A stretch of 64,000 nt of DNA from Proteles cristata cristata (Eukaryota; Chordata; Mammalia; Carnivora; Hyaenidae), in NCBI GenBank assembly GCA_017311185.1, contig JAESUZ010001282.1, positions 620,001-684,000 on the forward strand. The letters are read 5' to 3'. A program made the translations under genes and the position numbers. The notes under the pieces were generated by a model, which saw nothing but the letters and a program-made list of their open reading frames with translations, was not told where the DNA came from and made no database searches. Position 1 is the stretch's first letter. The number at the start of each line of letters is the position of its first letter. Shown here in pieces: positions 38,901 to 51,245 of this stretch.

Positions 38901-39127
38901 TTCCTGTGCAGAACTTATTGAAGATGGCGGCGGAGGGGGGGGTTCCTTTTGTTTCATAATTCCAGGAGGAGTTACCATTGATGTTTTTAGCACCATCAGA
39001 CGGCTCACTTGGGGTCAACATGGGTTCTTCTCAAATAGACCTTGGCAAGGCTGGTACAAAGCAATTTTCCTAGCCTCATGGCATGTAAAAGGACACCTGA
39101 GCCTCAAGATTCCAGGCTAGACTTAGG
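35960..39127. other. KCNJ1 5' flank or upstream introns, no exon recognised
   Basis: Human KCNJ1 has additional noncoding first exons extending tens of kilobases upstream. Equivalent exons should lie between here and about 63 kb, but noncoding exons cannot be recognised from this sequence alone. Minor structures are a perfect 10-bp-arm hairpin at 38738-38761 and an old dispersed-repeat-like stretch at 38520-38640. Confidence 0.5.
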
Positions 39128-39140
39128 GATGCACCTCAGT

Positions 39141-39358
39141 GGGCACCTGGGTGGCTCAGCTGGTTAAGTGTCCCACTTTTGATTTCAGCTCGGGACATGA
39201 TCTCATGGTTCCTGAGATTTAGCCCCCTGTTGAGCTCTGGGCTGATAGCATAGAGCCTGCTTGGGATTCTCTCCCTCTCTCTCCCTCTCTCTCGGCCCCT
39301 CCCCTGCTTGTGCTCTCTCTCGCACACTCCAAATAAATCAATAATTTTTTTTTTTAAA
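39141..39358 (+). repeat. Felid tRNA-Lys SINE
   Basis: Head 'gggcacctgggtggctcagc', CT body and 'aaataaatcaataa' tail. The flanks 'ggatgcacctcag' and 'ggaatgctcttcag' may be a decayed target duplication. Confidence 0.92.
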
Positions 39359-39739
39359 GGAATGCTCTTCAGGAACACGTCATCTTTCCTTTGGGGTAAG
39401 GGTCCTCCTAGATCCCGTCAACTGTGAAGCCATAAGTCTGCTTGTGTCCAGGGTGGGAATGCAGCACAGGCCTTCCTGGGTGCCTGGCTCCTCCAATGAA
39501 AAGATTGTGGGAACAAGAGCCAGGAAATCACAAGGTCTTATTGGTGCTCTCATAAAGGACACCGTGTTCTGTAGACATTTCGGGAGCCAGCTGGTCCAGT
39601 AGCATTATCTGAATAACTGCAGAGGTGTGCCAGGCATTGGGATCAAGAGAGGATGGGAGGACCCGGTCCAGGATGTTCCTGGCACAGGTAATAACCAAAG
39701 GCTGCATGGCAGGTGAAAGGAGCTCTGGCTTTGGTAAAC

Positions 39740-39850
39740 ACAGACAAGGATTGAAGCCCAGCTCTGTCACTTATTGACCAGGTGACCTGAGAAAGCCACT
39801 TAGTCTTTCTGAGCCTCAGTTTCCTCACTTCTGAAATGACTGTTAAAATA
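39740..39850 (+). repeat. MIR SINE
   Basis: Clear sense core: 'ttgaagcccagctctgtcac', 'gagcctcagtttcctcactt', 'ctgaaatgactgttaaaata'. Confidence 0.75.
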
Positions 39851-40094
39851 TACTTTCAAAGATTGCAGTGTATTTTCAATGTAATCTCATACATGAAGTT
39901 CCAAAGTTTTGAGAACATAGCAATTAGGCAATAAATAGTAAGAACTGTGGCTATTAGTCTACAAATTTAAATTTAATTTAAATTAAATTAGCTACAAATG
40001 TGGTTATAAGTCTACAAATACACCTGGTAACCATTTAACCAGGTGTCACTGACCCAGGCCATTTGAAGTCTACATTGTGTGGAGTTAAGTGGAC

Positions 40095-40315
40095 TATATT
40101 ATTTTTTTTAATGTCTTATTTATTTCTGAGAGAGAGAGAGAGAGCATGAGCAGGGGAGGGTCAGAGAGAGAGGGAGATACAGAATCTGAAACAGGCTCCA
40201 GGCTCTGAACTGACTGTCAGCACAGAACCTGATGTGGGGCTCGAACCCACAAACTGTGAGATCATAACCTGAGTTGAAGTCGGACGCTTAACCGACTGAG
40301 CCACCCAGGTGCCTC
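40095..40315 (-). repeat. Felid tRNA-Lys SINE, minus strand
   Basis: T-rich start, 'gggctcgaacccacaaactg' and reverse head 'gagccacccaggtgcc'. An 8-bp direct repeat 'aagtggac' flanks it at 40087-40094 and 40316-40323. Confidence 0.94.
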
Positions 40316-40480
40316 AAGTGGACAGACAGTAGCCAGCTGAAGGCAAAGGCTTCCAGGAAAGAGTCAGAGGTTCTGCCAGTGCATCAATGCTTATGAACTG
40401 TAACTGGCTCCAGAGGCATTCTTCCCACATGGGACTGAAAACCTGGGAAAGGTGAACATGCTTTTATAAAGGATTTGTCT

Positions 40481-40608
40481 GAGGTGCCAGGGTGGCTTAG
40501 TCTACTGAGCGTCTGACTCTTGATTTGGGTTCAGGTCATGATTCCAGGGTTATAATGTGGGATCGAGCCCCACATCAAGCTCTGCACTGAGTCTGGAGCC
40601 AGCTTGGG

Positions 40609-40644
<36 letters not shown>

Positions 40645-40694
40645 TCTCCCCTGCTTGAACTCTCTCTCTCTATCTAAAATTAAAAAATAAATTA
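40481..40694 (+). repeat. Felid tRNA-Lys SINE with 15-bp target duplication
   Basis: Diverged head 'gaggtgccagggtggcttag' and a long (CT)n. It is flanked by perfect 'ataaaggatttgtct' at 40466-40480 and 40695-40709. It is inverted relative to the SINE 165 bases upstream. Confidence 0.94.
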
Positions 40695-41288
40695 ATAAAG
40701 GATTTGTCTATAACCAGGGCAGGAGCTTATCTTGCAGAAGTGGAAAGAGAATAGAAGGAATGAGAATTATTCTTAACAAGCCTACCCAGGTACCCCAAAA
40801 GTGGTACCTGGGATGACACTGTCCTTCTCCCAGGATAGACTTGATTAGGACTTGATTGTACTACTGAATATGGGCACATATGTGTACTGCAAAGGAGAAG
40901 AGCAGCTCTGACTTGTGGGAGCTGGGTCCTGGCGCTGCTGGAGGCTGTCCTGGCTCTCCCAGCTAGGGCTCTGTGTTCAGGTGAACGTGAACTGTTTCAC
41001 AAAACATCAACATCAGACAGGGCCACTCCGTTATCATGTCTGAACATTGTCCGAACCACAAAGATGACCCAAATCCCCCTGTCTTGGCTAGTAGAAGTGA
41101 TCGCTGCTTCTTTACCAATAACAACTTTAGCTGCACACCAGTCTTCCCCACCTTCTAGATGATAAGATTTACTGATGTATTCAATCATAAAATTACTCTG
41201 AATTCCTGACATCTAACCCAGAGCAAAGTATTGCTTCCCTAAATCTTTCCCAAATTTCTTAAATAAGCCTATATTATTTAAGTGTTTT

Positions 41289-41497
41289 CTTTATTTTTAA
41301 TTTTTTTAATGTTTATTTTTGAGAGAGAGAAAGAATGTGCAAAGTGGGGGAGGGGCAGAGAGAGGGGGAGAGAGGATCAGAAGTAGGCTCTGCACTGACA
41401 GCAGTAAGCCCAATGTGGGGCTCGAACTCACAAACCATGAGAACATGACCTGAGACAAAGTCAGACGCTTAACCGACTGAGCCAACCAGGCGCCCCC
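41289..41497 (-). repeat. Felid tRNA-Lys SINE, minus strand
   Basis: 'atgtttatttttgagagaga', 'gggctcgaactcacaaacc' and reverse head 'gagccaaccaggcgcccc'. Flanking 'tatttaagtgttttct' and 'tatttaaatattttct' look like a slightly decayed duplication. Confidence 0.93.
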
Positions 41498-42620
41498 TAT
41501 TTAAATATTTTCTAACACTCCATGAGGCTCCCCGTAATTCATGGTATGCGTTCTCACTAGCTGCAAAAACACCAACTTGTTCAACTACAGAAATGTTCTC
41601 GACGCTCTTCGACTGGAAGGCATCGACACCACAAAAGGACAGAAAAGCACACAGAAGAAAAGGTGTAACTAAGAAGTCATAAAACCATTTTACAAGCCAT
41701 ATGTTCACTTTATACATTTATTTGCTTTTGTATCCGGATGTGTGACATCAAGGAAATAACCAAATTGAAATCCAAAAAGTCATTAAAAGGAGTTAAAAGT
41801 TTCAGGTGCAGGTTTTAAAGTCTACCTAGCGGTCTTAGTTACCACGACAACTGGTCAACCTGAGATAATTATCCTCTCACCACCAAAACCTATATATCTT
41901 CCTGGCATCTGGATTGGGTCCTAACAGCAATTGTCAAGAGGTGTGATGTTCCACTAATTCAGTCAGCCTGGGAGCTAGTGAAGCTGGACCCAAGGAAGAT
42001 GTCTGCTGGGGCTTACCAGTCTTTGGTGACAGCGTGCATTTGCAGAGGAGTCAGAAACCTATGCTTTGAAAGCTGGATGCTTAATCTGTGTGTACTTTCA
42101 ATAGTGCTTCTTTGTTCTTCTTCATAATTGTACCTTAAGGTATTTAGGCAATGTTAGCACGTCTCAGCTCTTCAGAGACGGACCAAAAGGAGGCACTTCA
42201 TTCATCTCTGCCTGGCTCACAGTTTTGAAGAGAGAGCAACATGCCCCAGAGGCTGTGAGGAGTGGTGACAGCAGAGTGAGAAAGCACTAGAAGATAAGAG
42301 ACACTCAGAGCCACACAGGTGGATCCACTTGGTTTCTATGCCAGAGGTTTTCTAAGAATTCTTCTTTTCTAAACTTCACAGAGTTCAGCTCTTTACCAAG
42401 AAAGCACTGCTTTATTGGGTATGAGTGGACTGGGCCACAGCTAACAGAGGAAGTCAAGGTAAAAATGAAGCTGCACAGCTCAAACTGAATGAAGAGAAAG
42501 ACTTGGGCTGTGAAAAGTCTCCGAGAGAGTAGGAAATGGCTATTAAGACGTCATGGAGGACTTTAGTATGCTGTTGGCCACCTAGGAGCCTTGTTGCACT
42601 CTCCTACATTCTGTGTGAAC

Positions 42621-42634
42621 AGCGCCCTCTAGAG
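42621..42634 (-). promoter_or_regulatory. Weak CTCF-like motif
   Basis: AGCGCCCTCTAGAG matches most of the reverse CTCF core, with a mismatch at the end. It has the same orientation as the site at 23737. Speculative. Confidence 0.3.
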
Positions 42635-42734
42635 CACAATGCAAACGGTGCCCCATTGGTGCGGTGAAATTTTGGGGCCCAGGGAGTCTACAATGTTGGT
42701 CCTGGCACAAGAGTAAAATCTTTTACATACATAA

Positions 42735-42850
42735 TACTATTTCATTCTCATCATAACCCTACGAGATGGGGAACTGAGGTTCAGAGAAGTTAGGCAATTT
42801 TTCTCAAGGTCACAAAGCAAAAAGCCCAAAGAGCAAAGATTAGAAGAATG
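42735..42850 (-). repeat. MIR SINE
   Basis: Antisense core: 'ctcatcataaccctacgaga', 'gaactgaggttcagagaagt', 'ctcaaggtcacaaagcaaaa'. Confidence 0.7.
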
Positions 42851-43699
42851 TAGATCTGCCTGACCGCGAAGCCCTTGGTTTTAAACCCAATGGCACACTC
42901 AAAATAGTTACTGAACAATGCAGAGGGTAAGGCAAACATTTATTCAGCACCAACTTACTTTGCACCAGACATGGTGATTTTCCACATATTTTCTTGCCTA
43001 ATGCAGAAATCATATAGAAGGTAAGAACCAGAAGGGACAAAACCTTTTTCAAAGACACAAAACCTGACGGTTTGGATTGGTGGACAGGGAACAAGTTTCC
43101 AGAGACGACAAAGAGCATGAGCCAAAGCACCAGAAAAGTTGAGAGAGGCAGAGTATGTGCGAGGCCATGGGGTCCCCTGTGGAGAGGTTCCAAGCTCACC
43201 TGGGCTGGATCTGAGGGTGCATGTTGGGGGAGAAGGCCATGGGCCCCAATGTCACGAGAAGGACCTCCTAATGCCAGACAGAGCTCAGAAAGGTCATGAT
43301 GTCAAAGTGATGAGGACAAACTGTGGAAGCTGCTGAAGATATATTGTCAAGCTTTGTGTTTTCTTTGGAAACTTGTACAGATTGTCCTGACTTGAGCTAA
43401 TTGTAGGCAGTGGCCTGAAGTTATGGTAATGCCATCTTCCCCTTGGAGGCATTTCTAGATCTCCACAGGTTGCAGCAATTTCATCTTCTGTGGTCGGAAG
43501 TTCGTTGGGAGTGATGGCTAGTGAGGGAGGTGGAGGAGCCTCTTCCCCACTGGAGAAGAATCTACCAGTGGTGGTGAGGTGAGCCTTGTGTCCTCACTGC
43601 TCGAGCAGGAGGGCAGAGCACCCTGGCCTTGGAGTTCGTCAGTTCAGTCACACTTATTGAGTGCCAAGGGCATGCCTAGGCAACAGCTGGAAATACAGA

Positions 43700-44100
43700 C
43701 ACAGGAAGACACACTGGATAGCGGCTCTGCCTCACACCAACTATAGAAATGTGAGCAAGTCACTTCACCTTTGCGATCCAGCTTCAGGTGCTGTTTTCCC
43801 TGCTGGGAGCACCTGACTGTCTACTCTCCCTCCTCCTAACCCCAGGCTGACTACCTGGTTTAAGAAGGAAAAGTCCCTGACCATCCCTCTCCCCATTTAA
43901 ATCAGGTTCCCTCTCCTTTCAATATTTTGTTGCACTCTTGACTCTTTTGGGCAGTGTTTACAGTCATTTTAACGTTCACATTTACTTTTATGCTGGTTTG
44001 GAGGCAGTGACCCCATCCCTCTCCTCCACTGCTAAATCCCCAGTGCCTCCTAGCTCAGTGCCAGTCTTCAGTAGATACTCAGTAAATATTTGCCAAGGAA
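43700..44100 (+). repeat. MIR followed by L2-like remnant
   Basis: A MIR-like block 'gaaatgtgagcaagtcactt' is followed by L2 tail blocks 'aatccccagtgcctcctagc' and 'tactcagtaaatatttgcc'. Boundaries approximate. Confidence 0.5.
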
Positions 44101-45520
44101 GTAAATCAATACAATAAGGTGTGAATGACTCAAAGTGCTTGCTTTTCAAAAGGGGATGTGAGGAGGGCAATAGAGCCTAACCCTGTTCTCTAATGGAGGG
44201 ACTCGGTCTCCCCAGCACCAGGTCAGGGCAAACTATTGGACCTGGTGGCCTCAAGCTCCTCACAACCAACACTTCTCTGGCTTTCTCCTAGGCTGGGCGC
44301 TTCACTGGCTTGTTTACAGAGAAGTCAATGTGAAAATCAAACCACTTGCCTCCGTCTGAAGAGATGCAGGAGACGATTTTCAAAGCTTCACGTGTAACTG
44401 CAACTTGCCTTGGCCAACAGAGCTGCCGGGTTTGGGCTTGGAATACGCCGACTTGCCTCTGTCGGGACTCACACAGGATTGGGGTGGAATCACGGTAGGG
44501 AAGACACCTAGTAAAACACAGCAAATATGGTTACTGTCTGGAGAGAGAAGACAGATTCCTAGAGAATCCTGGGCCAGTCTGTCCGAGGAACAGATGGATC
44601 TTCCCCACAAAGGAATGGGTAGAAGGATCAGTTCTAGGACCTCTTCTGTGCACACAGGCCGGACCTCCTAGGCACCGCGACACTGCCTGTTGAATTCTAG
44701 TTTCTAGTGAACCTGTGACAAAAAACTGAATTAACACAATGATCCAAAGACGTTTCTAGTCTCATGGGATTTGTAGTTTCATTATGATTCAAACGAACTC
44801 CATGACAAGGCAAACATCTTTGTCCATAGGTAATCTTATCCCGGAACCAATTCTATGGTGTTCTCAAAAGAAGATATGAGAACATAAATCACTTATATAC
44901 ACTAAGTCGTATTACATATGCATTAGGATATTAGGTATTTAAAGGAATCCTTCACTGAATAATTTATAAGGTGAAGAATAATTTTTGCAAGTAAAATAAT
45001 CACCCACTCACATATTTATCTTGTAAAAATATTTGTTGGGGGGGGGGTTGTTTTTCTGAAAACTAGACACATCCAGAATGAAATAATTCTTAAAATTGCA
45101 TCTTTTGAGCCACTCACCTCAAATGGCACTGGAATTTAGTAAAATAATTTAAATGTTTACAAAAAGTTCTGTTTGTTACTAGTGCAGGGATCCTCTTCTT
45201 AGTCTGACCCCTCTGTTCCATGGTTTAATTACATCAACTCAGTCTTTCCAGTTCAGAAACAAATAAATTCCATGTGGACCTTAGGCCCTGAACATATTTT
45301 CCTGAGTGTCTACAACAAGAAAATGCACTTTGTTTTTAAGAAAACATGTAGAATTCCAAAAGGCAATTTAAAATTAGGGGACTAATTCAATTAATACCTG
45401 AATGATGGCACTTGGGAACTAGAATTCATGACGCTGTCCCCAAGGTAAAGGTGTCATGTTGGTATAGCCCAGCTCTGATAGACATGCAATAGACAAGGCA
45501 CAGAACACCAGGTTCTTGAG

Positions 45521-45718
45521 GCACCTGAGTGGCTCAGTTGGTTAAGCATCTCACTTTGTCTCAGGTCATGATCTCTCAGTTTGTGAGTTTGAAACCCATG
45601 TAGGGCTCTATGCTAACAGCTCAGAGCCTGGAGTCTGCCTCAGATTCTCTCTACCTCTCTCTCTATCTCTCTCTATCAAAAATAAATAAACATTTAAAAA
45701 AAAACTTAAAAATAACAA
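45521..45718 (+). repeat. Felid tRNA-Lys SINE with 16-bp target duplication
   Basis: Complete element with an 'aaaaataaataaacattt' tail. It is flanked by perfect 'acaccaggttcttgag' at 45505-45520 and 45719-45734. Confidence 0.95.
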
Positions 45719-45844
45719 ACACCAGGTTCTTGAGTTTAGAGGGAGCTTTGGATGCCATCTGGACTCACATTCTAGCTTATGTTTAAGTTTCCTTATCAGG
45801 GCTGCGTCAAGTGGCTCCCAGGCAGGATTTAAGAAGTGAGTGTG

Positions 45845-45960
45845 TGGGGTTTGGATCTGGCATCAGTCACTTACTAGCTCGAACACTGGGTACTACGTAA
45901 CCTCTCAGGGTGTCTATTTCCTCATCAAAGAAATGGGGACATTTGAATCTATCTGGCAAA
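45845..45960 (+). repeat. MIR SINE
   Basis: 'ggatctggcatcagtcactt', 'tactagctcgaacactgggt', 'tttcctcatcaaagaaatgg' in sense order. Confidence 0.6.
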
Positions 45961-46954
45961 TGTCTGGAAAGGGCTTGGACAACACTGGAACATGGAAAGG
46001 GGTCAAGCTATTCACACCTTCAGTACTAACGTCTCCAACTCTAATTTCCTTTTAAGTTATAGCCGGCATTGACTGACAGACCTAGTTGTGCTATTATCCA
46101 CAGTGTCCTTAATGCTGGGCTTCAGACTACAAGAACATCATGCATCCTAGAAAGGTAATGAGAAGAGCAAGGCTCTAGGATAAACCACAGAGCAGGGGAT
46201 TAGCCGGAGAGCGAGTGTTCCTGTTGATTCTATTGCTCTGCCCTAGGGAGCTTCTGAGGGTCAATGATTACCAGCTTTGGCTTAGGTTCTAACTAGCCAT
46301 TGGAGTTACATTAATGGGGCGGCACGTCACTTACACTCCCAGGTCCAGGTACTTTCTGGGAAAGCCCTGGGGGCAGAGGCAAGCAGAGCCAGCAGCCTCT
46401 GTGACCCTGTGTTCCATGCCATAGAGCCGCCCTTGGGCCCATGCTGAGTTTCTCTCTCTTTGGGGCTCTTCCTGTGACCCGGCAGTGCCCACCTCAGGAA
46501 CCTTCTCAGAATGGGCACTGCCATGGAGGCTTTCCACCTGAGTCTTCACAAGCCTAATGAGCTACTTCAGCAGTTGCTTTGAGCCACTCTTGACCACTCC
46601 TCATGTCTGCCACTGAAATAAGCAGGCACGTCGGAGAGGGGGGATATTTCCCAGACCTTAGAGCCATGCCAGGGTAGGGCAAGCATGAGGCTCTCATTGA
46701 GACCTGCCTCCCAAAAGAAGGATAGCAGAGCCCACAGTGGACCTGCTGACGCACTTTCTCTCATTCCTGCCATTTCTTTTTACTCAATGGTGTGTATAAT
46801 TGACCTGGAAAGGCGGAGCGGAGCTCCACCTTATTTCCTCTTATTTGCCCTTCTGTCATGATCAGACCAAATCAAAAGAAGCTTCTCTGTCTCCAAAACT
46901 CTTACTTTACCTCTCCAAGCTGCAGCTTTTCCTACTAAATCAGGGATTAGAATT

Positions 46955-47545
46955 CCCATTTGTTGTCATGGGGATTAAATGGAAAATGCACAGTGTCCAC
47001 AAAAACTTGTACATGAATGTTTATACCAGCGTTAGTCACAGTAGCCAGAAACTGGAGATAACCGAGATGTCAATCAACCAATGAATCAATAAGGGAAACA
47101 GGGCATAGCCAGCTAATGAAATATTATTCAGCCATAAAAAAGGAGGGAGGTACTGATGCATGCTACAACATGGAAGAAACTTGGAAGCATTGTGCTTCTA
47201 CAAATGTCTACAATCGGCAAATCTATAGAGAGAGAAAGTTAGATTGGGAGTTGCAGGGTGGCAGGTGGAGAGTACGGACTTTCCTGTGGGGATGACAACA
47301 TTCTAACATTGACTATGGAGTTTGTTTCTGTGGGGATGACAATGTTCTGACGTTGACTATGGACTTTATTTCTGTGGGGATGACAATGTGCTAACATTGA
47401 CTGTGGACTTTGTTTCTGTGGGGATGACAAGGTCTTAACATTGACACGGTGATGGTTGCACAGCTTGGTGAACATACTAAGCAACCATGATTGTACACTT
47501 GAAGTGGGTGGATTCTATGGTATGGGAATTATAGTATATTTTAAA
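46955..47545 (+). mobile_element. Old L1 3' end (end of ORF2 region plus 3' UTR) with internal tandem repeat
   Basis: L1M-type blocks in order: 'acttgtacatgaatgtttat', 'atattattcagccataaaaa', 'gatgcatgctacaacatgga', 'ggcaaatctatagagagaga', 'tgatggttgcacagcttgg', 'tgtacacttgaagtgggtg'. A 44-bp tandem array (47284-47446) replaces the stretch where the consensus has a single 'ggggtgatgaaaatgttct' block. No intact frame remains. Confidence 0.8.
47284..47446 (+). repeat. 44-bp tandem repeat, about 3.7 copies
   Basis: Copies start with 'ctgtggggatgacaa' at 47284, 47328, 47372 and 47416, an exact 44-base period. The last copy is partial. A few substitutions separate the copies. The minus-strand frame across it (PHRNKVHS-type repeats) is a by-product. 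Confidence 0.95.
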
Positions 47546-47559
47546 GAGAAAAACACACA

Positions 47560-49510
47560 CATGGAAGGGGCCTATGGCACAGTAGTGACTCGAAACACTG
47601 TCCCTTCCCTATCCTGTGCATCCATGGCTTAATCCTCATTTCTTTCTCTTCCTACCTCTTCTTCCAGCACCAGCCAGGAGCACTACCCCAGGAACTTTCT
47701 TGGGCTTGGGCTGGAGTTGGCACCTCCCTACCACAGCAGGTGGCCACTGTGATTTGGGAGGCACCACCATCAAAATGAGTTTCTTGGTCACAAGAGCCTG
47801 GAGGTACAGAGACATTTTTCTGCTTCTCCTCACTTCTACATAAAAACTCTACTAGAATGTGGAGAGACGTCTCTTTCCCCTATACCTAAAGGAAAAATTC
47901 TTCTTCCCAACCCTGTCCAGGTGGTGATGGGTGGAGCGGTTGAGGCAGAGTGTGGGTGCCTCCTGCTCACCCATCCTTACCTGGGCTCCACAGGACTGAG
48001 AGCTGCACGTGGTATCACCTTGACCAGGAAGTTCCGAGGTGAAGGGCCATCTCAGCTCTGCCCACTTGCCCCTCACATCTCCCAGGCCTGGAGTTCAGAC
48101 TAAAGTCATATGCTTGGGAGCCAGGTCTGTGGTTCCCCAAAGTAGGCAGGTCCATGGATTCCCAGGCTATCTGAAGGGATGCCCAGTGGTGGCCTTGACC
48201 TCACCTTGTGGTACCATGACCCAGCCTCATTGCACCCACCTCCATGCTCACATGCTCATGCTCTCACCCTTTTTTTTTATTCCAGGAGCCAGCAACATTA
48301 ATAACCCAAGTCTTATTTGCACTGGCCTCCCTGGAGACTGAGCACTACCTCACAGACAAGCCAAAAACCCCATGGGACCATTTAAAGCCCTTCCTCGCCC
48401 CCATTCCCTCACCCATGTCATTCCTTCCCCCTGCTCCCCCACACACCAAAAAGAGAGATGGGGACATGGAGCATGATTTGCTCAGGGTGGGGGTGGGGGT
48501 CTTTGCTTCTGTGGGTGAGCGCTGAGAGCAGAGCTGTAAGGAGCCCAGATTCATGCCTTCTTAAGGGAGTGACAGAAAACTACCCACTGTGTGTTCCCAG
48601 AGGTTGGCCCTTTTCTCAAAGTCAGGGCTAGGTTTCCTTCCGTGCTTCCTGAACAAGGGCCACTATCAAGACCAAAACGACTGGTTTGATGATACAATAT
48701 CAGGACCAAGCTGATCTTATCAAGTATCATAAATAAATGATGTTTTGGGGGGAAGAAACCGAAATATAGCCCCTGTCCTATTATGAGCACTAATTCCTGT
48801 GAAAAGCAACGAGGCCAGTCTACCTGGAGAGTGTGTGCAGGCGTCCCAGAGTCTCTGGCCTTGGAACCCACGGTCCTGGGTCAGACCTGAATTCCAGCTC
48901 CGTGGTTGACTGGTCTGAGACTGAGTGCCTGCCTGTGCTTTTACATAGCCCGTGTCCCCATGTAATTCATTAAACCTGGAAAACAAAAAAGAAAGAAAAG
49001 CCACTAAGAAAAGCTGAGGGACAATAAAGATCCTAGAATTCATTGTAAGTTGTTTATGTTTGGTTCTTTTTGCCTTCTCTCTCCATGTCTTTTTCTCTTT
49101 TTGATGTGTGTGTCTTGTTACTCTGCCTAGATCCTCCAGCCAAAGCCACTGTTTTCTGCATCTTGTCCATTCATATGCCCACCAGACTCCCAATAACTGT
49201 CCCCATTATCAGTGATGGGTAGTTGCATTGTTACTTTAGTCCTTCCCCGATCCGTGTCGGGGAAGTCTCCCCGCTAAGTCTCCCCTGTGCTATGCCAGTC
49301 AAGATGGAGGAGACAAGAGGAAGACCACTGGGCATAGCAAAGGGATTGATTCCAGTGCTTAGCACTGACCGATTTGCTGGCTCCCAGGCACCCAGAGGGT
49401 GTGAGGTTCGAGCCGTGGGCAGCAGTAGGACTGAGAACATCATTGCAAAAGTCCAGCAGATGGGGTTGGCAAAGCAAAGTTGGGGTCCAACAGGTGTCCT
49501 GAAGATCATG
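47560..49510. other. KCNJ1 5' region, no gene recognised
   Basis: Single-copy-looking sequence. Frames of up to 157 codons on the minus strand (48720-49193) show no domain, signal or conserved pattern that I recognise. Noncoding KCNJ1 exons could be present but are not identifiable. Confidence 0.5.
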
Positions 49511-49512
49511 AA

Positions 49513-49599
49513 GGGTTAGGGTTAGGGTTGGGTAGGCTCTCAGAGGGTGTAGGCTTTGGTTAGGGTTAGGGTTAGGGTTAGGGTTAGGGTTAGGGTTAG
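49513..49599 (+). repeat. Interstitial telomeric (TTAGGG)n tract in two blocks
   Basis: Block one (49513-49532) has two perfect TTAGGG units and a degenerate one. After 27 bases of unrelated sequence, block two (49560-49599) has six perfect consecutive units and a partial seventh. The G-rich strand is the plus strand. Confidence 0.95.
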
Positions 49600-50829
49600 A
49601 CTCAGCTCCTTCCACTTGTCAACAAAAGTAAATTAATTTGCTTCTCTGAACCCAAGTGTTGACCATTAAAAAATTGAACTAGGAATACCTGTTTCCAATG
49701 CTGAAATCGGAATCAGTGTCAGAACACTCAACAGAGAGTCAGCACATTAAAATCTTTATAATTTTAGATCCCTTTGGAGGGCCAAAGATTCCTGGTGAAA
49801 AGGCAGCTAAAAGTTGAGGTGGCAATTGTGGAATAATTTTAATTTCAAGTCTGTATCTGAACAGGTGTCTTGCTCCAGTACCAGTTCAGAAGTGCCTGCA
49901 TGAGCACAGGAAATCCTAGGAAGGTCATCCACTCTTGCCTAGGGAGATGCCAGGCTTTGGGTAATGTCCTTCTGCCTCCCACGCCTCTGTCCCCACTAGC
50001 TCTTCAAAGAGGCTCTGCCACCAGAACCTCTGGAAGGGGATGACAGGGCCTCTGGGCTGCTTTCAAAGGGACTGGTGGGACATATTTTTGCATACCCGAG
50101 GCTCAGAAGGAGACGTTGTCTGTCTGGCTGCGAGGGGGAAATTAACAAAGAGGGGGAAAGTCTGAGGATCAGAAAAGAAAATAAAAAAAAAGATTGGCCA
50201 TAAATTGATGAAATTGGATTAGACCGTGGAGATGCAATTGTGCCAGACCAATTGAATTCCCTCTGAGGTTAGCATTACAGACTTCCAGATACAGCAGCAG
50301 CTGGAGCACAGGCTCTGGTGATGTACCTGGCACAATCCTTTCTCTAGAAGCTCTTAGCAGAGGTTCATTTCCCATGACCATTGGACTGGGGGTGAAAGAT
50401 GCACCTTGCCCCCACTACGCACCAGGACATCACACCTGGGGATGATCATCTTGGGTTGAAAATTCTCCAAAAAAAGTTTTCCTAGCACCCTCCTCTTTTC
50501 CTTCCTAGCGTCTAATACAACCCATGTTATATTTATTTTTCTTAACTGGGGCCTTCCTCAGCTCTGTCAGTGCTACAACCACCCACTTCAAGAAAAGCAT
50601 TGATTCAGTCTTGATTCTTTTCTTTCTCTCATCCCTGCACCATCAAGATTCATCAGCCAGCCTCATCTGCTCTTTTGACAAATCATATTCAGAACCTATC
50701 TGTCCTCACCCCCTCACTGTTGCTTCCTCCTGTGTATAAACCACACAAGTCCTTGAGGGGGTTATAGGATCTCTCTGCTGTCTCTCCCTCTTCCCCATGA
50801 TATATTCCCCACCGCCAGAGTGAGGTGTT

Positions 50830-51015
50830 AGCTGTGTAAATCAGACGATGTTAACGCCCTGCTAAAGCCTCTCTCGGTTTCCTCCCACCCATATGACCTT
50901 AAGGCTCTATATGACCTGGATTCTGCTATACTCCCAGCCCCACCTCATATCACAGTCTTCCCACCAACTACTCTGCTGCTCAGATGTGCCACATTATGTC
51001 CTGCCTTCATCTTTC
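50830..51015 (+). repeat. L2 remnant, left part, split by a SINE
   Basis: L2-like blocks: 'aacgccctgctaaagcctct', 'aaggctctatatgacctgga', 'ctccagc/cagccccacctca'-type run. The element resumes after the SINE at 51246. Confidence 0.6.
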
Positions 51016-51245
51016 TTTTTTTTTTTTAATTTTTTTTTAATGTTTTATTTATTTCTAAGAGAGAGAGAGAGACAGCGTGAGCAGGGGAGGGTCAGAGAGA
51101 GAGGGAGTCACAGACTGAAACAGGCTCCAGGCTCTGAGCTGGCAGTCAGCACAGAGCCCGACGCGGGGCTTGAACCCACGAACCGCGAGATCACGACCCA
51201 AGTGAAAGTCGGACGCTTAACCGACTAAGCCACCCAGGCGCCCCA
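51016..51245 (-). repeat. Felid tRNA-Lys SINE, minus strand, inserted in L2
   Basis: CpG-rich young-looking copy ('agcccgacgcggggcttgaa', 'cacccaggcgccccatg'). It is flanked by perfect 'tgccttcatctttc' at 51002-51015 and 51246-51259. Confidence 0.96.

Noticed and set aside
46955..47545. Possible processed pseudogene
   Set aside because: The block order matches an old L1 3' end rather than a cellular mRNA.
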